Source: Gaiella sp963698935 (lineage in GTDB: Bacteria; Actinomycetota; Thermoleophilia; Gaiellales; Gaiellaceae). From it: DNA of 64,000 nt. Positions 1 to 5,400 of this stretch are shown piece after piece; the first letter of the stretch is position 1; the number at the start of each line of letters is the position of its first letter. The translations under genes were made by a program, and so were the position numbers. The notes under the pieces are model-generated. The model saw only the letters and a program-made list of their open reading frames with translations. It searched no databases and was not told the origin of the DNA. The stretch covers positions 1 to 64,000 of the forward strand of contig CAVOSU010000015.1 in assembly GCA_963698935.1 (NCBI GenBank), in the 5' to 3' direction.

Positions 1-38
1 TAATGAAGGGGTCCCCGGTTCGAGTCCGGGCGTCGGCT
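1..38 (+). tRNA. tRNA 3' end, probably tRNA-Thr (truncated by window edge)
   Basis: The T arm is intact: stem CCCGG (14-18) pairs with CCGGG (26-30) around the loop TTCGAGT (19-25). Bases 4-8 are the 3' side of the anticodon stem, 9-13 the variable loop, 31-37 the 3' acceptor strand and 38 a T discriminator. Base 1 is then the third anticodon base, so the anticodon ends in T. A T-ending anticodon plus a U discriminator and a short variable loop fits tRNA-Thr best; this identity is inference because the anticodon is outside the window. CCA is not encoded. Confidence 0.85.
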
Positions 39-228
39 CTAGGCTTCAAGCGGGGTGCGGCCTCTTCGGCAGCTGGGGAGCAGGGGTAGCAACGGCTTGT
101 GGCAACGAGACCCTCAGGGGTGCTGGGTGCTCGTCAGGCTCGTCGCCCGAGGAGGGCGCTTCTTCTCGTGGTCACGACGCGCGAGGCGCGCCCGTGTCCT
201 ACTTGGCCTGGCAGGCCTTCCGAACCGG

Positions 229-444
229 CTAGAGCGTGGCGTCGCTGTGGCGTCCGAGCGGAGACAGATCACGGATGGCCGCGACATTTCCAGCAGAATC
301 AGGAACCTGAGCCCACGCCATCTCAGCTTGAGTCCTCAAGATCTCAACCTGGGCGAGGATCACAGCGATTGCTGTCTCGGGGTCAATCCCCTGTGGGGCT
401 GCGGTTTCCTGCACGCTTTCAGGGACTGACGTTCGCTCCGCCAT
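229..444 (-). CDS. small hypothetical protein, 71 aa
   Basis: I do not recognise this protein. The ATG at 444 is preceded by a textbook Shine-Dalgarno, AGGAGG with a six-base spacer, which is why I prefer it to the upstream TTG at 462. The product starts MAERTSVPES, has an acidic N-terminus and one predicted amphipathic helix in the middle (AVILAQVEILRTQAEMAW), and has no cysteine pairs, signal peptide or membrane segment. It lies between the tRNA end and a divergently oriented hypothetical gene at 654. The strong ribosome site is the main evidence that it is real. Confidence 0.6.
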   Translation of the reverse strand: MAERTSVPESVQETAAPQGIDPETAIAVILAQVEILRTQAEMAWAQVPDSAGNVAAIRDLSPLGRHSDATL

Positions 445-653
445 CGGCTGCCTCCTCTCCAAGGTTGAAGCCCGCGAGTTGGGTCGTCAAGGCATCTCCT
501 GTCGATGCACCGCCGTCGAACACGCACAAACGCGAAAGCCAGGGCCGTCGCCCGCACTCACACCGACAGCTGGCGTGGGGAGGCGGGTCTGCGCGCTCTC
601 TCGGAGGGAGCGGCTGGTTCGCCGAGTCGCCCTTGAGGGTAGGAGGTCACCGG

Positions 654-989
654 ATGAACGACGACTATAAGGCCGACGAGATTTTTGGCGAGGACTGGGT
701 CGACCCGCGGCATCTGCTTCTCCTGAAGGCTATCGAGGCGCATCCTGCGCGCGAACTGATCGGGGAACTGCAACAGGAGACTGATGAGAAGGGGAAGCGC
801 CGCTGGTCGCTCTGCCGCCAACTCGACGATGACGGCTGGGTCGAGGTCTGGCTTCGCCCGTGGCCGCTCGACCGGCCCGACGAGCGCCCCCCGATCAAGG
901 TCGGCAGGTGGCCCATGAAGGAAGGCGAAGTCGAGCCGCTCGCCCGCGCTGAGGCGATCATCGAGGAACACGACGACCCCCGGCGCTGA
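654..989 (+). CDS. hypothetical protein, 111 aa
   Basis: Unrecognised soluble protein of 111 residues. The ATG at 654 has AGGAGG seven bases upstream; the open frame extends further 5' but this start is clearly favoured. The sequence is acidic at both ends, starts MNDDYKADEIFGEDW, and has a Trp-rich centre (GWVEVWLRPWPLDRP), with no membrane segment or signal peptide. It is divergent from the 71-aa gene at 444, with about 210 bases between them that must hold both promoters. Together they look like accessory cargo next to the tRNA rather than core genes, but that is inference. Confidence 0.6.
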   Translation: MNDDYKADEIFGEDWVDPRHLLLLKAIEAHPARELIGELQQETDEKGKRRWSLCRQLDDDGWVEVWLRPWPLDRPDERPPIKVGRWPMKEGEVEPLARAEAIIEEHDDPRR

Positions 990-1481
990 TCCTCGCGTCC
1001 AATCCAATCGGGGCCCACCCGGTCACTGAGAGTGCTCAAGACATGATCGCGGGCATGACTCTGGGCGATGTCGTCGATCGTCTGGATGGCCTCGACGACG
1101 ACCACACGATCTATGCACTGTCGACGAAGGCCCGCCCGCCGACAGGTCGCGAGCGCAGGCGATCATCGGCACGACGACCCGCCCCGTCGGGTCTGACAGT
1201 TCAGCCGCGCGTGACGTCAGCTGCGAACGGAGTCGAGACGCCGGATGTCGCTCGGCTTAGTTTGGAAGCGGGTGCGTGGGGTAGGAACTAAATAGGTTCG
1301 AGGGTCTGTGCTCCGAGTGCGTGGGAGTGCGCGTCGGGGCTTCTAGGAGGCAGTGATTGCTTCCGTAGAGGGGGTCGTCGCCCATGGGGCTGTGGGGACC
1401 AATGGGACTCGGAGCACTGACTCTCGACTTGGTAACCGCCGAAGACACTGGTGTCAGCGGCAGACGAAAAAGGAGCAACTC
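990..1481 (+). other. 492-base stretch without a confident gene; possible gene remnant at 1055-1135
   Basis: The only protein-like signal is a short run starting at the ATG at 1055, reading MTLGDVVDRLDGLDDDHTIYA, which resembles the N-terminus of a small folded protein. After about residue 22 the frame turns into low-complexity Arg/Ala/Pro sequence up to the stop at 1291, as expected of a shadow frame. I saw no continuation in either other frame and no Shine-Dalgarno. A frameshifted or truncated remnant is the likeliest reading. The rest (1292-1481) is slightly less GC-rich and probably holds the promoter of the PRC-barrel gene. Confidence 0.3.
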
Positions 1482-1835
1482 ATGCAGCAGGTGACGACAA
1501 ACGTGTGGACATATCGCGAGGGGATCCTGACGCCGAGCGTCTCGCCCCGCAACGTAGTCGGGTATGGGGTCGAAGCCCGGGACGGGTCGATCGGCAAGGT
1601 CGACGATGCGACCTATGAGGTCGGTTCGTCGTACCTCGTCGTCGATACCGGCCCGTGGATCTTCGGCAAGAAGGTCATGCTTCCGGCCGGCGTCATCCAG
1701 AGCGTCGACCACGAGAACGAGAAGATCTTCGTCGACCGGACAAAGGACGAGATCAAGAACGCCCCCGAGTTCGAGGACTCATTCGTCCATGACGAGGACT
1801 ACCGGGCAAGGCTCGGCTCGTACTACGGTGCATAA
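1482..1835 (+). CDS. PRC-barrel domain protein, 117 aa
   Basis: The centre of this small soluble protein (VVGYGVEARDGSIGKVDDATYEVGSSYLVVDTG, residues about 27-59, with WIFGKKVMLPAGVI following) has the beta-barrel pattern of the PRC-barrel fold. That fold is found in RNA-processing proteins, photosynthetic reaction centres and many stress-linked actinobacterial proteins. The ATG at 1482 has AAGGAG at a five-base spacing, so the longer upstream frame is not used. It is a single-gene unit followed closely by a strong terminator at 1874. In related bacteria such stand-alone PRC-barrel proteins often accompany stress responses; the specific role here is unknown. Confidence 0.8.
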   Translation: MQQVTTNVWTYREGILTPSVSPRNVVGYGVEARDGSIGKVDDATYEVGSSYLVVDTGPWIFGKKVMLPAGVIQSVDHENEKIFVDRTKDEIKNAPEFEDSFVHDEDYRARLGSYYGA

Positions 1836-1873
1836 GGCCAGCGTCCACTAGTTCGACGAGCACGTCCCACTGT

Positions 1874-1903
1874 GAGAAAGGCCCGCGCGCGCGGGCCTTT
1901 CTC
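1874..1903 (+). terminator. Rho-independent terminator after the PRC-barrel gene
   Basis: A perfect 13-base-pair hairpin, GAGAAAGGCCCGC / GCGGGCCTTTCTC, with a four-base loop. The descending arm supplies the T-rich end. It lies 38 bases after the stop codon at 1835. Confidence 0.85.
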
Positions 1904-2168
1904 GTAGCCGAGGCGGCTGGCCGTGTCCGTCGGCGGGCGCTTGTAACGGTCACCGATCGTCTGGACTGGCTGAAGCTCTGGTGTGTTTGTCCCGCAGGGC
2001 ATCGGCGGCTGCTTCGACCAGATCGTCACGGACTTCGTCGACCGCGGCACCACAAAGGGACTTGACACAACACGCTGCTCCGGCGCAGTCGTGGTGCCAC
2101 CGTTCCCGCTTACCGACTGAACGCACGGCCGAGAGACGTCGGCGCGAGGCACTACCGGTTTGCAGCAT

Positions 2169-2831
2169 TCAGGACGGGCCTCGGATCGTCTGATACACGA
2201 CAGCCCCGACCAGCGCCCCGGCAATCGGTGCGGTCAGGTAGATCCAGAGATCGGTCCACGCCGCCGCGACGAGCGCCGGACCGATCGAACGCGCGGGGTT
2301 CATGGACGCTCCGGTGACGGGCCCTCCGAACAGGGCATCGAGGGCAACCGTCCCCCCGATCGCGATCGCCGCCGCGGCGCCGACCGCCCGGGTGTCGGTG
2401 GCCACCGCCATGATCACGAACATCAGGAAGGCCGTCAGCACGAGCTCGTACGTGAAGGCTGCGGCGGTGCCCACGGTCGGCACGGTCGCACCGAGCGCCG
2501 CCGGCGTCCCGCTCCACGTCATGCGGAGCAGCGCAGCGCCGACGATCGCGCCGGTCAGTTGCGCGGGCACGTAAGCGAACGCCTCGCGTGCCGGGAAGTG
2601 GCGGCTCGCAACGAAGGCGATCGTTACGGCCGGATTGATGTGCGCGCCCGAGACGTGTCCCACCGCGTAGACCATCACCATGATCACGAGCCCGAAGGCG
2701 ACCGCGATCCCGTTCGAGCCGATGCCTCCGCGTTCCGCGTTCGCCACGATCGCCCCGCACCCGGCGAACACGAGCGCGAACGTCGCGAATGCCTCGGCGC
2801 CGCAGCGTCGCGCGAGGGAGGGCTTAGGCAA
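2169..2831 (-). CDS. MIP-family aquaporin linked to arsenic resistance
   Basis: Channel of the aquaporin/aquaglyceroporin family, 220 residues, with six predicted membrane helices and both signature boxes: HINPAVT at about residue 64 and SMNPARS at about 177. It overlaps the 3' end of arsC by eight bases, so the two are translationally coupled. In several bacteria an aquaporin (AqpS) replaces the ArsB pump in ars operons. There it lets arsenite made by ArsC flow out down its gradient, and the same job is inferred here. No arsB or acr3 is present nearby. The start is a TTG inside arsC; an internal start a few codons later is possible. Confidence 0.88.
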   Translation of the reverse strand: MPKPSLARRCGAEAFATFALVFAGCGAIVANAERGGIGSNGIAVAFGLVIMVMVYAVGHVSGAHINPAVTIAFVASRHFPAREAFAYVPAQLTGAIVGAALLRMTWSGTPAALGATVPTVGTAAAFTYELVLTAFLMFVIMAVATDTRAVGAAAAIAIGGTVALDALFGGPVTGASMNPARSIGPALVAAAWTDLWIYLTAPIAGALVGAVVYQTIRGPS

Positions 2832-3228
2832 GGAGCTCGCTGATCAGCGTCTCGACGCGCGCGTCGATCTCGTCGCGGATGCGCCGGACGGTCTCGAGGT
2901 CCTGGCCGGCGGGGTCGTCCAGCGTCCAGTCCTCGTACTTCTTGCCCGGGTAGACCGGGCAGGCGTCCCCGCACCCCATCGTGATCACGACGTCGGCTGC
3001 GCGGACGACCTCGTCGGTGAGCGGCTTCGGGAACTCCTCGCTCACGTCAGCGCCGACCTCTTCCATCGCCTCGACCACGGCGGGATTGATCTCCTCGCCG
3101 GGGTCGCTTCCTGCGGAGCGGACGTGGATACGACCGTCCGAACGGAGCTTCACGAGAGCGGCGGCCATCTGGCTGCGGCCGGCGTTGTGGACGCACACGA
3201 ACAACACCCCAGGCGTCTCTTCAGGCAC
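2824..3228 (-). CDS. arsC: arsenate reductase (LMW-phosphatase fold)
   Basis: Cytoplasmic reductase of arsenate to arsenite. The P-loop CVHNAGR (Cys12 to Arg18) matches the CX5R active site of the low-molecular-weight phosphatase fold, and Cys86 and Cys90 (GCGDACP) provide the resolving pair; a DDP motif near residue 105 fits the general acid. The spacing resembles actinobacterial ArsC enzymes that use mycothiol or thioredoxin, but the thiol used is inferred. I chose the GTG at 3228, which has GGAGG eight bases upstream. The longer frame to 3285 would run through the operator between this gene and arsR. It is co-transcribed with the aquaporin and divergent from arsR. Confidence 0.92.
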   Translation of the reverse strand: MPEETPGVLFVCVHNAGRSQMAAALVKLRSDGRIHVRSAGSDPGEEINPAVVEAMEEVGADVSEEFPKPLTDEVVRAADVVITMGCGDACPVYPGKKYEDWTLDDPAGQDLETVRRIRDEIDARVETLISELLA

Positions 3229-3240
3229 GAGCCTCACCTC

Positions 3241-3306
3241 CCCGGATATCGACCGCGATCTATACGGCGAGTGTTGCGCGGTCATCGATGCGTGTCAATA
3301 TCCGGG
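3241..3306. promoter_or_regulatory. divergent arsC/arsR control region with operator-like dyads
   Basis: The outer edges form an inverted repeat, CCCGGATATCGAC (3241-3253) against GTCAATATCCGGG (3294-3306), matching at 12 of 13 positions. Inside it are two close copies of the pattern seen at the second arsR: ATCGA-N6-TCAAT (3284-3299) and ATCGA-N6-TCTAT (3248-3263). This is the size and symmetry expected of ArsR-family dimer sites, so repression of both divergent genes is inferred. Confidence 0.55.
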
Positions 3307-3638
3307 TGGTGAAGACGATCGCCACGGTTACCGCGAGCTGCCCGCCGCTCCTGGCGGGCGCGCTCGATGCTGACGACGCCGAGAACCTCGCGCGAGCTCT
3401 CCGGGTGCTCGCCGATCCCACTCGGCTACGAATCCTCAGCCTCATCCAGGCGCAGCCGGCCGGTGAGGCGTGTGTGTGTCACCTGACCGAGCCCCTCGGT
3501 CTGACCCAGCCGACTGTCAGCCATCACATGCGCGTGCTGCTCGACGCAGGTCTCGTTCAGCGCGAGCAACGGGGTAGCTGGGCCTACTTCCGCGTGCTCG
3601 GCGAGCAGCTCGCATCGCTTCGCGAGCTCCTGACCTAG
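3288..3638 (+). CDS. arsR: ArsR-family metalloregulator 1
   Basis: Winged-helix repressor of 116 residues. The metal-sensing Cys-X-Cys at residues 62-64 (ACVCHL) sits at the start of the DNA-reading helix, followed by LTQPTVSHHMRVL, the classic ArsR recognition segment. In this family arsenite or antimonite binding to these cysteines releases DNA. It is divergent from arsC-aquaporin and convergent, with a four-base overlap, with the second arsR. The ATG at 3288 lies inside the operator; GTG codons at 3306 and 3309 just after it are alternative starts and would leave the dyad intact. Two different ArsR proteins in one locus suggests separate control of different units. Confidence 0.9.
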   Translation: MRVNIRVVKTIATVTASCPPLLAGALDADDAENLARALRVLADPTRLRILSLIQAQPAGEACVCHLTEPLGLTQPTVSHHMRVLLDAGLVQREQRGSWAYFRVLGEQLASLRELLT

Positions 3639-3979
3639 ACGGCAGCCAGGGCTGACGCGGCGAAGGCATCGCGCAGCCGTCCGACCGCTTCGGGCACGAG
3701 CTTGTAATACGCCCACGTCCCGCGGCCCTCGGATTCGACGAGCCCCGCTTCGCGCAGGACCTTCAGATGATGCGAGACCGTCGGCTGCGAGAGGTCGAAG
3801 GCCGCGGTCAGATCGCACACGCAGACCTCGGGCGCAGCGCTGAGTCGGTTGACGATCGCAACGCGCGTCGGATCGCTGAGCGCCTTGAACGCCTTGGCGA
3901 GCTCTGAAGCGGCCTGGTGATCCATCACGGCGACGTCGGGCCCGCAGCAGAGGGGTTGGAGAACCGGCAGCACCTTCAT
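3635..3979 (-). CDS. ArsR-family metalloregulator 2
   Basis: Second winged-helix repressor, 114 residues, with Cys53-X-Cys55 (VCVCDL) before the recognition helix LSQPTVSHHLKVL. It also has an extra Cys11-Cys12 pair near the N-terminus, which arsR 1 lacks and which could supply additional metal ligands. The ATG overlaps its own operator, so the message is probably leaderless (TTATAT is present 12 bases upstream). It is divergent from the tiny Cys-rich peptide at 4042, and the shared region holds a palindrome. Autoregulation plus control of that peptide is inferred. Confidence 0.9.
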   Translation of the reverse strand: MKVLPVLQPLCCGPDVAVMDHQAASELAKAFKALSDPTRVAIVNRLSAAPEVCVCDLTAAFDLSQPTVSHHLKVLREAGLVESEGRGTWAYYKLVPEAVGRLRDAFAASALAAV

Positions 3980-4007
3980 TGACGTCCATCAATATAACAG
4001 CTAACGT
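3978..4007. promoter_or_regulatory. operator and promoter between arsR 2 and the Cys-rich peptide
   Basis: ATTGA-CGTCCA-TCAAT (3978-3993) is a perfect 5+5 dyad overlapping the arsR start codon. On the plus strand TTGACG (3979-3984) and TAACGT (4002-4007), 17 bases apart, form a reasonable -35/-10 pair for the peptide gene. A repressor on the dyad would block both directions. Confidence 0.55.
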
Positions 4008-4041
4008 CTTCATCCACCATCTTCGATGAAGGGAGGTTCCC

Positions 4042-4104
4042 ATGGCGCTCGATCTTCCGTCCTGTTGCGACGGCGGCGACTGCTGCGGCGACGACTGCTG
4101 CTGA
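4042..4104 (+). CDS. 20-residue peptide with three Cys-Cys pairs (putative metal-binding peptide)
   Basis: A tiny open frame starting at an ATG with GGGAGG five bases upstream. Its 20 residues include six cysteines in three adjacent pairs (8-9, 14-15, 19-20), separated by the acidic linkers DGGD and GDD, and the last two residues are Cys-Cys. It is divergent from an ArsR gene and sits behind a promoter whose -35 overlaps the ArsR dyad. The composition, ribosome site and context argue that it binds a thiophilic metal or metalloid such as arsenite, or has a regulatory role. I know no named family for it. It could instead be a chance frame, but six cysteines in the correct frame after a good ribosome site makes that less likely. 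Confidence 0.55.
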   Translation: MALDLPSCCDGGDCCGDDCC

Positions 4105-4146
4105 CCAGGTACACCGGCGGCCGACTGCAGCGGCCGCCGACCGCGC

Positions 4147-5247
4147 CTACGTCCGGCCGACGAGTGCGTAGTCCTGCGGGCCGAACACCACCTCGTTCAG
4201 CCGGGCGACGTTCGCCTCGAGAGCAAGTCGAGCGTCGTCGAAGGCGGGCTCCGCCGGGAGCGCGACAGGGCGGAGTCGCTCCTCGTCGGGAGGTGCGTTC
4301 AGGAAGCGCACCTCGGTCGACTTGAAGCCCGCCTGACGCGCGAGCATGACGAGCGTCTCCGGCACGAGCGGCTGCGCGTGCGTCAGGTCGGCGAAGTAGT
4401 TCTTGAGCGCGACGAACGAGAGCGGGTTCATCGTCTCGGCGACGAAGACGCCGCCGGGACGGAGTTTTGCGCTGACCAGCTCGAGCAACCGGACGAGCGG
4501 GCCGGGAGGCAGGTGCTCCACAACCTGGGCGGCGAAGACTCCTCCGAGCGATCCGTCCTGGAGTCGCGCCAGAAAGGCAAGCGCATCGTCTCGCTCGACG
4601 GAAAGGTCCTGCGAGAGGCAGACGTCGACCATGTCGGGGTCGCTGTCCACTCCCATGGCGTCGATTCCCGCCTCGCGGAGCAGCGAGAGGAACTCGCCGC
4701 GCCCGCAACCGACGTCGAGCACGGGCGCGGCGTCGGCGAAGTCGCCGACATAGCGCTGCTGGCGGTGGCGAATCTCGGCTCGTGAGCCGCGCATGCGCGC
4801 TTCGAACGCGAAGTAGTCGACGGGCGGGGCCGGCGAGACGCCGACCGGGGCAGCGGCTCCGCCTCGGCTCTCCGGCGCCGGGGCGGAGCCGGCCGCGGAG
4901 CGCGAGGCACGTTCGAGGCGGAGCACACGCTCTTCGAGCTCCTGGAGGAGCCGTTCCTCGGTGCGCGCATCGAGCTGCTCGTAGAGGTCGTCGATCAGCT
5001 TGAGCGTCACGTCGTTGAAGTCGCGCTGGGCGTCGACGAGCGGCGCGACGTACCACCTGAGGAACGGCCGGACAACGGCCTTCGCCGGAGCGGTCAAGAG
5101 GCCTCGGACGCCGCGACGCCGGGGGTGCGCTCGATCGACGCTGACAGGCCAGAGGCGCTCGGCGCGCTCCCGGTCGCGGAGCCCGCGGGCGGCTCGCCCG
5201 GCGTCCGCTCGCCCGCTCGCGCCGTCCCCCGTGTCCGGCACAGACAT
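4147..5247 (-). CDS. class I SAM-dependent methyltransferase with N-terminal coiled coil
   Basis: Predicted methyltransferase of 366 residues. The SAM-binding motif VLDVGCGRGEFL is at about residues 176-187, followed by an acidic loop (GVDSDPD, about 200) that would hold the ribose. An N-terminal third of about 140 residues precedes the fold; it includes a heptad-like Glu/Leu-rich stretch (about 85-115), probably a coiled coil, and a Pro/Ala linker. The layout resembles methyltransferases acting on surface polysaccharides, but the substrate is unknown. The start ATG has TAGACT six bases upstream and no ribosome site, so the message is likely leaderless. It is divergent from the fusion gene at 5401. 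Confidence 0.8.
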   Translation of the reverse strand: MSVPDTGDGASGRADAGRAARGLRDRERAERLWPVSVDRAHPRRRGVRGLLTAPAKAVVRPFLRWYVAPLVDAQRDFNDVTLKLIDDLYEQLDARTEERLLQELEERVLRLERASRSAAGSAPAPESRGGAAAPVGVSPAPPVDYFAFEARMRGSRAEIRHRQQRYVGDFADAAPVLDVGCGRGEFLSLLREAGIDAMGVDSDPDMVDVCLSQDLSVERDDALAFLARLQDGSLGGVFAAQVVEHLPPGPLVRLLELVSAKLRPGGVFVAETMNPLSFVALKNYFADLTHAQPLVPETLVMLARQAGFKSTEVRFLNAPPDEERLRPVALPAEPAFDDARLALEANVARLNEVVFGPQDYALVGRT

Positions 5248-5253
5248 CGCGGC

Positions 5254-5259
5254 AGTCTA
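5254..5259 (-). promoter_or_regulatory. TAGACT -10 element, leaderless start of the methyltransferase gene
   Basis: TAGACT on the minus strand ends six bases before the ATG at 5247; no Shine-Dalgarno is present. Confidence 0.45.
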
Positions 5260-5387
5260 GGAGGTCCGGCTCGTGGGCGGCCCGTCTCGGATCGTCTCGA
5301 CGCGCTGGAGGGTCATCGGGGGCACTGGCGCATCGAACACGGACGGAGCTACGGCCCGCGCCGCCTGCCTCCCTGGCCCGACTTGCG

Positions 5388-5393
5388 TACCCT
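5388..5393 (+). promoter_or_regulatory. TACCCT -10 element before the fusion gene
   Basis: TACCCT ends seven bases before an in-frame CTG at 5401, the same spacing as at other leaderless genes in the window. It is used here to place an otherwise unclear start. Confidence 0.35.
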
Positions 5394-5400
5394 CCATCTC

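Noticed and set aside
1950..2168. 72-residue minus-strand frame between the PRC-barrel terminator and the aquaporin gene
   Set aside because: The acidic C-terminal part looks somewhat protein-like, but there is no ribosome site or -10 element and no family match, so it is not listed.
3228..3285. Longer arsC start at 3285
   Set aside because: The 19 extra residues lack family similarity and would read through the operator dyads; GTG 3228 has its own ribosome site.
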